Translations under genes and position numbers: made by a program
The notes under the pieces: generated by a model
Databases searched by the model: none
What the model was told of the DNA's origin: nothing
What the model saw: only the letters and a program-made list of their open reading frames with translations
Part shown: piece by piece, positions 8,059-16,569 of the stretch
Layout of the letters: the number at the start of each line of letters is the position of its first letter
Numbering within the stretch: position 1 is the stretch's first letter
From: an uncultured Clostridia bacterium
GTDB lineage: Bacteria; Bacillota; Clostridia; Oscillospirales; Acutalibacteraceae
Direction: 5' to 3'
Length of the DNA stretch: 64,000 nucleotides
Assembly (NCBI GenBank): GCA_945874765.1
Contig: CAMCHQ010000002.1
Coordinates: 124,001 to 188,000, forward strand

Positions 8059-10782
8059 TTATTCAATATCTAATTTTTTAACGCACTTTAAGCCTTTCAT
8101 ATCATCATTGATTTTGACCTTTGCGCCTTTTTCAAGCCTTGAACAAATGTAATCAACCTTTGTTTTAAACGGCTTTTTGGAAGCGTACTTGTCCTTGTCA
8201 AACCAATTGAATTCATAGTTTAAGTGTTTAGCCAAGCCGATGAAAAGGAGATTTCGTGTAATTTGGGAGGTGGATAAAACGTATTCGTCGTCAAATCTTA
8301 TATCCCCGAAATATCTGCTTCTTTCCTCTTCGCAAAGCGCCTCAAATTTCTTAGTGGGATTTAAACCGAGTTTTGATTTAAGATAAGCGCCTTTTATATC
8401 GCTTTCGTCAAATAAGTCAACTCCGTCAAATCTCATCGGGATAAGCCTTATGCCTTTGAGATATTCCTCACCGTCGGATTTGTAGTTCGGATTTTTCTCC
8501 TCGTCAAAGCAAAGATAAAATGTTTTAAAACTTTGCTCCTTGCGTATGCGCTTAAATGTCTTTACTCTGTTTTCCGTCAAATTTCCGCCTAAATAGTAAA
8601 GGCAAACTTCCTGCTCGACTTTCTTTTTGTCAATCTCGTTTTTCTCGATTTTTTCAAAAAGTTCCTTTGCGTTTTCGTGCTTTGTGAAATCGACAGTCGA
8701 TTTTTTAAGCGTTCTTATAAATTCGCAAAGTTCGTTTGCCGTGGTGAAAACAGGTACGCTTTCATCAAGACCGAGTTCTTCGTCACTTATAAATCTGTTA
8801 GCGTCAAGAATAAACCTTGCAAGCTTTAAATCGGTGTTCTTGAAAACGTTTAATATCGTATTATAATCGGAAATTACACAGTCGCAGGTGGAAGCAAAAT
8901 CGTATAAATCGTATTCGTTAGGCATTTTCTTAATGTGGTTGAATACGCTGAAATCGGGCGTGTACGGGAATGTGTCAAGGCAAACAAAAAGCTCGTATTT
9001 TTTGCTAAGCTCGTTGTCAATAACCATAAGATTAGCCATAAATTTCCTGTAAGCAATGACGGCGCCTCTTTTCGAAGTTGCTTTGAATTGAGGAGTAAAT
9101 AAAATTTTGATTTTATCACTTTTCGCCGCAAAACTTGTTGCGCCTGCCATATCAAAAGCGGGACTGTCGGAAATAATTGCACTTGTAGGAAGTGCTTCGC
9201 ACCTGTATGCCTTTTCAAACGATAATCTGCTTTCATTCGTAAGATAAATACTTGCTCTCGGGGTGATTATGCTCTTTTGCGCCGTTGCAAATTCAAAACA
9301 TTCTCTCTCCCTTTTTCTCGACATTTTAACAGAGATATTATCCGTTTGCAAATTGAAATATTTTTGATTATCCTTTGCAGAGAAATAATATTCAAGCGCA
9401 CAGTCGGAGAAGATATATTCGGCTTCACTGAGGGATTTTAAATATTTTTCGTCATCTCTTGTTATAATTTGAATATCGCCTAAATTATAACGTTTGAGCC
9501 TTTCTTCGCTCTCTTTGACATTACCCCCGTTTACAACAATAAGCTGTTCGTAATCGTTTTTCTCAGCCTTGATATATTTAATCATTGCAAGTATTGATGA
9601 CGGCACGGCGTGCTCTTGCGCACTTATATAAAGAATTTCTTTTTTGATCGGTAATTCTTTTCTTAACTTATTGTATTTCTCGTCTGAAGATTTTGTTTCT
9701 TCCTTGATTTTGTCAAAGGTTTTAAATTCAAACGCTTTCGGCACTTCGTTCTCACTTGTGAGTTTTTGAACATAAGCCTTTTGCTCTTCTTCGCTCATAT
9801 CCTTGCACCTTGCAACAAAGTCCAAAAGTGCCTCACGTGAGGAATAAAAGCTGAAAAGTTTATTAAGCCTGTCGGGAAGATTATATTCGATATATTTGTT
9901 TTTCTTGAAATCGGGGAAGTTTTCTTCGAGATAATCAAAAAGGGTATTGATAAGTTTAACTTTTAATTCGAAACTTTCCTCGCCGTAGACTGTCAAAAGC
10001 TGCTCAAATCTGTAAAAGAAATGACGGACAGTGATATATTCAATCTCGTTTTTATATAAATCAAAACAGTCACGTTCTTTAAGATTATTAATCAAAAAGT
10101 CGATAGCCTTTGCGATGTCAAGCGTCGACTCGGTAAATTTGCTTAAAAATCCCACCTGAACGGAATAGTTGTAGAAAAAGTCGTTAATAACGCCGATTGA
10201 TTTTGCTTTTGTTGCAAGAATAAACGAAATCGGTAAGTCCTCAAATCTTATTTTATCCGGAAATTCAACACCGTCAAAAAGCTCTTTTTTTATAAACTTG
10301 TTCCACGGGAAAGGGGAGAGTTTTAAAAGTTCGTAAGGCTTTTCGCTTACCTTGAAGTTTTGGTTGTAATGAAATGTGAGATTGCCGATTTTTTCATGCG
10401 TTTCGACATTTACGTCATATCTGCTGAAAAGAACCAAATCGTTGTTGTCTTTGGTAGCCTTGTTGTAGAGTTCTTCGCAGGCATTAGGCTCAACGCAGTC
10501 GTCGGAGTCGACAAACCAGAGGTATTGACCGCTTGATTTTGTAACGCCGAAGTTTCTTGCGTGGCTGACGCCCTTATTTTCCGTATTGTAAACATAAACC
10601 TTATTGGGATTTAACGCTTGATATTCCTTTAATATTTCAAAACTCTTGTCCGTACTGCCGTCGTTGACTGCTATTATTTCAATCTCGTTTAATGTTTGAG
10701 CCAAAAGCGAGTCAATGCAGTTTTTTAAATATTTGGATGTATTATAAACCGGAACGATTATGCTTACTTTGCAAGCTGTCAT
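8059..10782 (-). CDS. Bifunctional surface-polymer glycosyltransferase: GT2 domain plus CDP-glycerol glycerophosphotransferase-like domain
   Basis: About 907 residues. Residues 5-230 are a family 2 glycosyltransferase: VSIIVPVYNTSKYL at the start, NDGSTD near 40-45, and the metal-binding DSD at 92-94. From about residue 380 onward it resembles CDP-glycerol glycerophosphotransferases (TagF/TagB type), including the VISDYNTI segment that corresponds to the family's S-D-Y/S motif. Such fusions build or decorate teichoic-acid-like or capsular polymers at the inner membrane face. I prefer the ATG at 10782, seven bases after GGTG, over the ATG at 10794, whose AAAGG lies only two bases away. The gene stands alone, so its polymer is unknown. 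Confidence 0.78.
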   Translation of the reverse strand: MTACKVSIIVPVYNTSKYLKNCIDSLLAQTLNEIEIIAVNDGSTDKSFEILKEYQALNPNKVYVYNTENKGVSHARNFGVTKSSGQYLWFVDSDDCVEPNACEELYNKATKDNNDLVLFSRYDVNVETHEKIGNLTFHYNQNFKVSEKPYELLKLSPFPWNKFIKKELFDGVEFPDKIRFEDLPISFILATKAKSIGVINDFFYNYSVQVGFLSKFTESTLDIAKAIDFLINNLKERDCFDLYKNEIEYITVRHFFYRFEQLLTVYGEESFELKVKLINTLFDYLEENFPDFKKNKYIEYNLPDRLNKLFSFYSSREALLDFVARCKDMSEEEQKAYVQKLTSENEVPKAFEFKTFDKIKEETKSSDEKYNKLRKELPIKKEILYISAQEHAVPSSILAMIKYIKAEKNDYEQLIVVNGGNVKESEERLKRYNLGDIQIITRDDEKYLKSLSEAEYIFSDCALEYYFSAKDNQKYFNLQTDNISVKMSRKRERECFEFATAQKSIITPRASIYLTNESRLSFEKAYRCEALPTSAIISDSPAFDMAGATSFAAKSDKIKILFTPQFKATSKRGAVIAYRKFMANLMVIDNELSKKYELFVCLDTFPYTPDFSVFNHIKKMPNEYDLYDFASTCDCVISDYNTILNVFKNTDLKLARFILDANRFISDEELGLDESVPVFTTANELCEFIRTLKKSTVDFTKHENAKELFEKIEKNEIDKKKVEQEVCLYYLGGNLTENRVKTFKRIRKEQSFKTFYLCFDEEKNPNYKSDGEEYLKGIRLIPMRFDGVDLFDESDIKGAYLKSKLGLNPTKKFEALCEEERSRYFGDIRFDDEYVLSTSQITRNLLFIGLAKHLNYEFNWFDKDKYASKKPFKTKVDYICSRLEKGAKVKINDDMKGLKCVKKLDIE

Positions 10783-10801
10783 TTTAATCACCATAGCCTT
10801 T

Positions 10802-10957
10802 CAGGCAACAAATAGTTTATTAAAAATCACCCTATAACCTGTGTTGCCTGAACAGGCGTAAATGGTGATTTCAGCCATCTCAAAATTATGCCATCGGCAA
10901 ATTTTGAGGGCAATACAATTCGTATAGTGTGATTTATCACACTATACCCTCTTTTTT
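10802..10957. ncRNA. Structured non-coding element: nested hairpins ending in a terminator-like stem
   Basis: Four inverted pairs are visible. CAGGCAACA (10802-10810) can pair with TGTTGCCTG (10842-10850). AAATCACC (10824-10831) can pair with GGTGATTT (10864-10871) around an inner GCCT-GAAC-AGGC hairpin. CTCAAAATT (10879-10887) pairs with AATTTTGAG (10900-10908) around TGCC-ATC-GGCA. GTATAGTGTGA (10922-10932) pairs perfectly with TCACACTATAC (10937-10947), then CCCTCTTTTTT. The first two pairings compete, as in a switch. The T run points to plus-strand transcription, but the element also lies in the 5' region of the minus-strand glycosyltransferase gene. It could be a leader RNA, a small RNA or a dispersed palindromic repeat. 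Confidence 0.5.
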
Positions 10958-11063
10958 AAACTGTTTATATAATAGTAATATAATAACAATATTATTGTGC
11001 TATTTCAAGCGAAATTGTTAATTTATCATAATAATTATAACAATGTGATAAGTATTAACGAGA

Positions 11064-11081
11064 TTGTTAAAAATGTAACAA
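11064..11081. promoter_or_regulatory. Rex-type operator 1 upstream of adhE
   Basis: TTGTTA-N6-TAACAA, a perfect 18-bp palindrome matching the core of the Rex (NADH/NAD+-sensing repressor) site known from Clostridia. The Rex gene itself is not in the window. Confidence 0.75.
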
Positions 11082-11116
11082 TCGGTTGAAAACCGATAAA
11101 AAAGTGCACAAAATTA

Positions 11117-11134
11117 TTGTTAAAAAAATAACAC
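11117..11134. promoter_or_regulatory. Rex-type operator 2 upstream of adhE
   Basis: TTGTTA-N6-TAACAC, one mismatch from the perfect palindrome, 53 bp downstream of operator 1. That is five helical turns, so both would face the same side of the DNA. Confidence 0.65.
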
Positions 11135-11181
11135 ATTTATCAAAATCACTAAAATTGTGCATTTTCTCTTGAAAAATAAAT

Positions 11182-11187
11182 TATAAT
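11182..11187 (+). promoter_or_regulatory. -10 box of the probable adhE promoter
   Basis: A TATAAT hexamer about 95 bases before the adhE start. It lies between Rex operators 2 and 3. No good -35 is seen at 16-18 bases, as expected for a weak or activator-assisted promoter. Confidence 0.5.
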
Positions 11188-11210
11188 GGATTATTATATG
11201 CAAGATGATA

Positions 11211-11228
11211 TTGTTAAAAAAATAACAA
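11211..11228. promoter_or_regulatory. Rex-type operator 3, in the adhE leader
   Basis: TTGTTA-N6-TAACAA, perfect. It begins about 24 bases downstream of the TATAAT box, where a bound repressor would block the elongating polymerase. Confidence 0.75.
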
Positions 11229-11281
11229 TATTAACCAATCAAATTTATTCATTATTCAAATTATATTTGGAGGTAATTAAT

Positions 11282-13879
11282 ATGGCAAAAGAAATTATCG
11301 ACAGCGTTGAAAAGCTTGAAGCAGAACTTGCAAAGGTTCGTGAGGCTCAGCGTAAATTTTCTACCTATACTCAAGAGCAGGTAGATAAAATCTTTCTCGC
11401 TGCCGCAAAGGCTGCAAATATGGCAAGAATTCTGCTTGCAAAAATGGCAGTAGAGGAAACGGGAATGGGCGTAGTTGAGGATAAGATTATCAAAAACCAC
11501 TACGCAGCAGAGTATATCTATAATAAGTATAAAAATACAAAGACTTGCGGTGTTATCGCAGAGGATAAGGCATACGGCACAAAGCGTATTGCAGAGCCTC
11601 TCGGTGTTATTTGTGCGGTTATCCCTACAACAAACCCGACATCAACAGCTATTTTCAAAACTCTTATTTCTCTTAAAACAAGAAACGGTATCATTATTTC
11701 ACCGCACCCGAGAGCAAAGAAGTCAACAGCGGCTGCCGCAAAGATTGTTCTTGACGCAGCAGTAGAGGCAGGTGCTCCCGAGAATATCATTTCTTGGATT
11801 GACGCTCCGTCACTTGAAATGACAAATCTTCTTATGAAAGAAGCAGACATTATCCTTGCAACAGGCGGACCGGGAATGGTTAAGGCTGCTTATTCAAGCG
11901 GTAAACCGGCACTCGGTGTAGGCGCCGGTAACACTCCTGCTATTATTGACGAGAGTGCAGATATCCGTAAGGCAGTAAACTCAATCATTCATTCTAAGAC
12001 ATTTGATAACGGTATGATTTGCGCATCTGAGCAGTCGACTATCGTTGATAAGAATATTTATAAAGAAGTACGCAAGGAATTTGAATACAGAGGCTGCTAC
12101 TTCCTTAAAAAAGACGAACTTGATAAGGTTCGTAAGACTATTATCATTAACGGCGCACTTAACGCTAAAATCGTAGGTCAAAAGCCGGTAACAATTGCCG
12201 CTCTTGCAGGCGTTAAAATTCCTGAAGATACAAAGGTTCTTATCGGTGAGGTTGAATCTGTTGATATAAGTGAGGAATTTGCACACGAGAAACTTTCTCC
12301 TGTTCTTGCTATGTATAAGAGTGAAAACTTTGAAGACGCTCTTGCTAAGGCTGAACAGCTTATTGCAGACGGCGGTTACGGTCATACTTCTTCAATCTAC
12401 ATTAACGAGATTACAGAAACAGAAAAACTTAAAGAGTTTGAAGCACGTATGAAAACCTGCCGTATTCTTGTTAATACTCCTTCTTCATTCGGCGGTATCG
12501 GTGACCTTTACAACTTCGACCTTGCTCCGTCACTTACACTCGGCTGCGGCTCTTGGGGCGGTAACTCTGTAAGTGAAAACGTTGGTGTAAAGCATCTTAT
12601 CAATATTAAGACTGTTGCAGAAAGAAGGGAAAATATGCTTTGGTTCAGAGCACCTGAAAAGGTATATATCAAAAAAGGCTGCCTTCCTGTTGCACTTGAC
12701 GAGGTTGGCAAAGTTATGGGTAAGAAGAGAGCATTTATCGTAACTGACTCTTTCCTTTATAAAAACGGTTATTCAAAGCCAATCACAGATAAACTTGACG
12801 AGCTTGGTATTGTAAATACAACATTCTTTAATGTTGCTCCTGACCCAACACTTGCTTGCGCTAAAGAAGGCTGGGCACAGATGAAAGCATTTGAGCCTGA
12901 TTTGATTATCGCACTCGGCGGCGGTTCTGCAATGGACGCAGCTAAGATTATGTGGGTTATGTATGAGCACCCTGAAGTTGATTTCTATGACCTTGCAATG
13001 AGATTTATGGATATCCGTAAGAGAGTTTACACATTCCCTAAGATGGGTGAAAAGGCTTACTTTATCGCTGTTCCTACATCTGCAGGTACAGGTTCGGAAG
13101 TTACTCCTTTCGCAGTTATCACAGATGAAACTACAGGTACTAAGTATCCTCTTGCAGACTATCAGCTTATGCCAAATATGGCAATTGTTGACGCCGATTT
13201 CCATATGACTGCACCTAAGGGACTTACAGCCGCTTCGGGTATCGACGCAGTTACCCACGCACTTGAGGCTTATGCTTCAATGATGGCTACGGAATTTACA
13301 GACGGTCTTGCAATTGAGGCTCTTAAAAATATCTTTGAATATCTCCCGAGAGCATATGACAACGGTCAAAACGACCCTGTTGCAAGAGAAAAGATGGCTA
13401 ATGCCGCTACTATGGCAGGTATGGCTTTTGCAAACGCATTCCTTGGCGTATGTCACTCAATGGCTCATAAACTCGGCGCTTATCATCACCTTCCGCACGG
13501 TGTTGCAAACGCACTTATGATTGACTATGTTCTTGAATTTAATGCTGCCGAAGTTCCTGCAAAGATGGGTACATTCAGCCAGTATGATTATCCTAAGACA
13601 CTTCGCCGTTATGCCGAAGTTGCCGAGGCTCTCGGTGTAAGCGGCAGAAACGACGAGGCTAAGCTTAAAGGTCTTATTAAGAAGATTGATGACCTTAAAG
13701 ATTATGTCGGAATTAAAAAGACAATTAAGGATTACGGCGTAGACGAAAAGTACTTCCTTGATACACTTGACCAGATGACCGAGGACGCATTTGATGACCA
13801 GTGCACCGGCGCTAACCCAAGACTTCCTCTTATGTCTGAAATTAAGGATATGTATCTTCGTGCTTACTACGGAAAATAA
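11282..13879 (+). CDS. adhE: Bifunctional acetaldehyde-CoA/alcohol dehydrogenase
   Basis: An 865-residue fermentative enzyme that reduces acetyl-CoA to acetaldehyde and then ethanol with two NADH, regenerating NAD+. The N-terminal half is the CoA-acylating aldehyde dehydrogenase, with the catalytic cysteine in GMICASEQST. The C-terminal half is an iron-dependent alcohol dehydrogenase with GGGSAMDAAK, TSAGTGSE and the metal-binding histidines in DAVTHALEAY and CHSMAHKLGAYHHLPHG. I choose the ATG at 11282, seven bases after GGAGG. The reading frame is open upstream to 11186, but that start would lie at the promoter. Three Rex-like operators upstream indicate repression at low NADH. Confidence 0.97.
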   Translation: MAKEIIDSVEKLEAELAKVREAQRKFSTYTQEQVDKIFLAAAKAANMARILLAKMAVEETGMGVVEDKIIKNHYAAEYIYNKYKNTKTCGVIAEDKAYGTKRIAEPLGVICAVIPTTNPTSTAIFKTLISLKTRNGIIISPHPRAKKSTAAAAKIVLDAAVEAGAPENIISWIDAPSLEMTNLLMKEADIILATGGPGMVKAAYSSGKPALGVGAGNTPAIIDESADIRKAVNSIIHSKTFDNGMICASEQSTIVDKNIYKEVRKEFEYRGCYFLKKDELDKVRKTIIINGALNAKIVGQKPVTIAALAGVKIPEDTKVLIGEVESVDISEEFAHEKLSPVLAMYKSENFEDALAKAEQLIADGGYGHTSSIYINEITETEKLKEFEARMKTCRILVNTPSSFGGIGDLYNFDLAPSLTLGCGSWGGNSVSENVGVKHLINIKTVAERRENMLWFRAPEKVYIKKGCLPVALDEVGKVMGKKRAFIVTDSFLYKNGYSKPITDKLDELGIVNTTFFNVAPDPTLACAKEGWAQMKAFEPDLIIALGGGSAMDAAKIMWVMYEHPEVDFYDLAMRFMDIRKRVYTFPKMGEKAYFIAVPTSAGTGSEVTPFAVITDETTGTKYPLADYQLMPNMAIVDADFHMTAPKGLTAASGIDAVTHALEAYASMMATEFTDGLAIEALKNIFEYLPRAYDNGQNDPVAREKMANAATMAGMAFANAFLGVCHSMAHKLGAYHHLPHGVANALMIDYVLEFNAAEVPAKMGTFSQYDYPKTLRRYAEVAEALGVSGRNDEAKLKGLIKKIDDLKDYVGIKKTIKDYGVDEKYFLDTLDQMTEDAFDDQCTGANPRLPLMSEIKDMYLRAYYGK

Positions 13880-13933
13880 TCAACTCTTGACTGTTATTTT
13901 TGCGTTATGTATAATTAATAGGGGGTGTCTTTT

Positions 13934-14677
13934 ATGACAACTATTGTAGACAGAGAAAACAAAAAGATTTACCGTGACGGCGATAAGCTTGTTAAGGTAT
14001 TTGACGAAAAGGCATACACAAAGGCTCAGGTTCTCAACGAAGCGCTTAATAATGCGAGAGTTGAGGAAACAGGTCTTAAAATTCCTAAACTTCTTGACGT
14101 AAGAAAAGTTGACGGCGGTTGGGCTATTACAAGAGAATATATCGAGGGTAAGAGCCTTTCGGAGCTTATGGCTGAAAATCCTGATAAAGAGGACGAATAT
14201 CTTGAAAAATTCGTTGCCCTTCAAATGGAAATTCATTCAAAGAAATGTCCTATGCTCAACAAGATTAAGGAAAAAATGCACGCAAAAATCAGCGCTTCCT
14301 CTTACGAGGCTACTTTGAGATATGACCTTCATAACAGGCTTGAGGGTATGAAGGCACACAGCAAGGTGCTTCACGGCGATTTCTGCCCGTCTAACGTAAT
14401 CGTTACTCCCGACGGCGACTATTATGTAATCGACTGGGCACACGCAACACAGGGTAACGCTTCCGAGGATGTTGCAAGAACTTATCTTGTATTTAATCTT
14501 GACGGTCAAAAAGAACTTGCCGAAAAGTATCTTAACCTTTTCTGCAAAAAGGCAGATATTCCAAAGCAGCTTGTTCAGGCTTGGATGCCGATTGTTGCTT
14601 GCAGTGAGAGCGTTAAGAATAAGCCTGAGGAAAAAGCACTTCTTGATTCTTGGGTAAATGTATTCGACTTCCAGTAA
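13934..14677 (+). CDS. Aminoglycoside phosphotransferase/choline kinase-fold kinase
   Basis: A 247-residue small-molecule kinase of the APH fold. The catalytic loop is HGDFCPSNVIV, and the metal-binding Asp lies in YYVIDWAHAT. The N-terminal lobe is short and the ATP-binding Lys is probably in KLVKVF. Substrate is unknown; this chromosomal family mostly phosphorylates metabolites rather than antibiotics. The start ATG at 13934 follows AGGGGGTG by a few bases; a GTG at 13925 overlaps that site. No terminator is visible between adhE and this gene, so it may be read through from adhE. Confidence 0.82.
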   Translation: MTTIVDRENKKIYRDGDKLVKVFDEKAYTKAQVLNEALNNARVEETGLKIPKLLDVRKVDGGWAITREYIEGKSLSELMAENPDKEDEYLEKFVALQMEIHSKKCPMLNKIKEKMHAKISASSYEATLRYDLHNRLEGMKAHSKVLHGDFCPSNVIVTPDGDYYVIDWAHATQGNASEDVARTYLVFNLDGQKELAEKYLNLFCKKADIPKQLVQAWMPIVACSESVKNKPEEKALLDSWVNVFDFQ

Positions 14678-14689
14678 TTTGAATATTTA

Positions 14690-14726
14690 AAAGACCGACT
14701 TCGTTTCTGCGTTGTCGGTCTTTTTA
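14690..14726 (+). terminator. Intrinsic terminator after the APH-fold kinase gene
   Basis: Stem GACCGAC (14693-14699) with GTCGGTC (14714-14720), preceded by AAA and followed by TTTTT. Confidence 0.9.
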
Positions 14727-14821
14727 TGTGATAGCGCAGGGACTTAATAATTTTTAAATAAACATTGACAAAAAATTAACAATATGATAATATCAAATTA
14801 TAACAAAGAGGAGGTAAATTT

Positions 14822-15184
14822 ATGGACGAATATTATAATCCGAATAATCAGGGTGAATACAATAACCCTAATGCTCAGCAAAATTACTATAATCCCAATG
14901 CTCAGTACAATCAGCCGCAGTATCAGCCACCCGTTTATCCGCCTGTTAATCAAACAAATGAGGTTATGAGCGTCGGCTCTTATATCGGTATGTTTTTGCT
15001 TTCGGCAATCCCGATTGTAAATATTATCTGCTGGATAGTTTGGCTTGTAAGCCCGAATACAAACAAAAATAAGAAAAATTACATTATCGCCAATATTATA
15101 ATCTATGCGGTTATAATTTTGATTACGATAATTGCAGGTGTTGTTATGTCGGCATTCGGCGTTGCACTTTATGACTCTATATAG
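14822..15184 (+). CDS. Small membrane protein with N/Q/P/Y-rich N-terminal tail
   Basis: A 120-residue protein. Residues 1-45 are a low-complexity tail rich in Asn, Gln, Pro and Tyr, with imperfect repeats of the form YNPNAQ. Two hydrophobic segments follow at about 52-76 and 85-112. This is a common Firmicutes arrangement of unknown function. The AGAGGAGG site gives a clear start. A TTGACA at 14765-14770 may be its -35. It has its own terminator. Confidence 0.75.
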   Translation: MDEYYNPNNQGEYNNPNAQQNYYNPNAQYNQPQYQPPVYPPVNQTNEVMSVGSYIGMFLLSAIPIVNIICWIVWLVSPNTNKNKKNYIIANIIIYAVIILITIIAGVVMSAFGVALYDSI

Positions 15185-15192
15185 CGACCTTT

Positions 15193-15226
15193 TATCCCTG
15201 ATTTTAAAAAATCGGGGATTTTTTTA
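15193..15226 (+). terminator. Intrinsic terminator after the small membrane protein gene
   Basis: Stem starting ATCCC at 15194 pairs with GGGGAT ending at 15219 around an A-rich loop, followed by a run of seven T. Confidence 0.85.
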
Positions 15227-15245
15227 TTTTATTTTGAAAAAAGGG

Positions 15246-15369
15246 TTGACAAATGAGTTAGTTTATGCTAACTTATATGTAGTTAGTGAATACTAACTAT
15301 TACTCCTTAAGTTAATAAAAAAGCACGGACTATCCCTCAACCACCTACATCATCGGTCCGTGTTTTTTT
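15246..15369 (+). ncRNA. Candidate regulated small RNA: promoter with two spaced inverted repeats, short transcript, terminator
   Basis: TTGACA at 15246-15251 is followed by two identical-format inverted repeats: GTTAG-N6-CTAAC at 15257-15272 and again at 15282-15297. A -10-like TTATAT lies between them at 15273-15278. No coding frame with a ribosome binding site follows. Instead the transcript would end within about 85 bases at a stem CACGGAC (15324-15330) with GTCCGTG (15356-15362) and a T run. The 25-base loop is rich in C (CCCTC, CCACC), so it could pair with Shine-Dalgarno sequences, as C-rich loops of other Gram-positive small RNAs do. The repeats look like sites for a dimeric repressor, perhaps a metal regulator. 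Confidence 0.5.
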
Positions 15370-15449
15370 ATGCCCTTTTTTAAAAATATGTTGTGTTTAA
15401 TTAAAATATATGATAATCTTAAATTAAATCTAATATGAGGGGTAAGAAA

Positions 15450-16511
15450 ATGAAAAAGAGTGTAAACAGGAAAATTTTGATACCGTCAATAATTATTTAT
15501 CTTGTCCTTTTCGCTTTGATGATTTTCGCAAGTGTAAACGGCGGTAAATACGATTTGATTATTGACAAAAATGTTTTTAATCCCGACCTTACTTTCCCGA
15601 AACTTGTTGAAAATTTCGGTCAGTTTGTGTATTGGGGTATGTGGGGTCCCGCATTTGCCGTTATATTTATTTGCAAAAGAGATTTAAACGGCTGTTTAAA
15701 CGTAATCGGTAAACTTTTCCCGTTTGTTAAGCCTTTTAAAAATATTCAGTCAAAAGCATATAAGTTTTTTGACTTTGCTTTAAAACTTGTTGAAACATTG
15801 GGATTTTTTGTCCTTTGCGGTATCGGTTGGAAAAAGCTGATTGAAAACGTTATTAAAAATATTTTGTATATGCTTGATAAGGATAATTTAAGTCAGATTG
15901 TTTATTTTGTTATCAGCTTCATAGTTGCGGCTTTGTCAATTTTGCTTATTAAAAAGGTTGATAAAGAAAAGCTTAAAAAACTTGAATATCTTGCGCTTTC
16001 GGGTGTACTGCTCGGTATTTTTTATAAAATAGTCGAGGAGTGCAAAACGATTACCCACCGTGTGAGATTTCGTGAAATGGTCGCATATTCAAACGGCTTT
16101 TTTAATGACGAGGGTTTGAGCGAGGGCAAATATTCACCGCTAAGTCAAAATATGGTTAAATCCACCGATTTCGGCGCTTTTACCCCTTGGTATCATAAAG
16201 CGTCAGCCACCGGTGCATATGACTATCATTTGTTTAGCAGAACGGACTCATTTCCGAGCGGTCACACAACTTATTCCTGCACCTTATTTTTAAGCGTTCT
16301 TTTTTGCAGTGCATTTGACAGGCTTAAAAAGTTTGCACCGTTTGCATTTTGCGTCAGCGTTGTATTTGTCGGCGTAGTAGGATATACAAGAATGGTTGCG
16401 GGTGCGCACTATTTAAGCGATGTCGTCGGCGCAATGATTATAGGCTTCACTCTTTTCCTTATAGTAAGGCAGACTTATAACAACTTTACTCAAAAGAATA
16501 TTCTTGACTAA
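15450..16511 (+). CDS. PAP2-family membrane phosphatase
   Basis: A 353-residue integral membrane protein of the phosphatidic acid phosphatase type 2 family, which dephosphorylates lipid phosphates such as undecaprenyl diphosphate. The catalytic motifs sit near the C terminus: FPSGHTTYSC (histidine acid) and RMVAGAHYLSDV (nucleophile histidine region). The N-terminal 200 residues are several membrane helices not typical of minimal PAP2 enzymes. The start is ATG 15450 after AGGGG rather than ATG 15435, which precedes that site. Confidence 0.85.
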   Translation: MKKSVNRKILIPSIIIYLVLFALMIFASVNGGKYDLIIDKNVFNPDLTFPKLVENFGQFVYWGMWGPAFAVIFICKRDLNGCLNVIGKLFPFVKPFKNIQSKAYKFFDFALKLVETLGFFVLCGIGWKKLIENVIKNILYMLDKDNLSQIVYFVISFIVAALSILLIKKVDKEKLKKLEYLALSGVLLGIFYKIVEECKTITHRVRFREMVAYSNGFFNDEGLSEGKYSPLSQNMVKSTDFGAFTPWYHKASATGAYDYHLFSRTDSFPSGHTTYSCTLFLSVLFCSAFDRLKKFAPFAFCVSVVFVGVVGYTRMVAGAHYLSDVVGAMIIGFTLFLIVRQTYNNFTQKNILD

Positions 16512-16515
16512 AAAT

Positions 16516-16553
16516 AAAAGTGTACTTTCACCGTAATATGAAAGTACACTTTT
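16516..16553. terminator. Bidirectional terminator between PAP2 and the small membrane protein gene
   Basis: A perfect 15-bp stem: AAAAGTGTACTTTCA (16516-16530) with its complement at 16539-16553. A and T flanks provide U tracts in both directions for the convergent genes. Confidence 0.9.
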
Positions 16554-16569
16554 TAATATGTCGATTTAT

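Noticed and set aside
11186-11281. A 32-residue N-terminal extension of AdhE
   Set aside because: It would begin at the -10 region and cross a Rex operator; ATG 11282 with GGAGG matches known AdhE starts.
14765-14782. A fourth Rex-like site upstream of the 120-residue membrane protein
   Set aside because: The right half (TAACAA) fits but the left half reads TTGACA, which is better explained as a -35 box.
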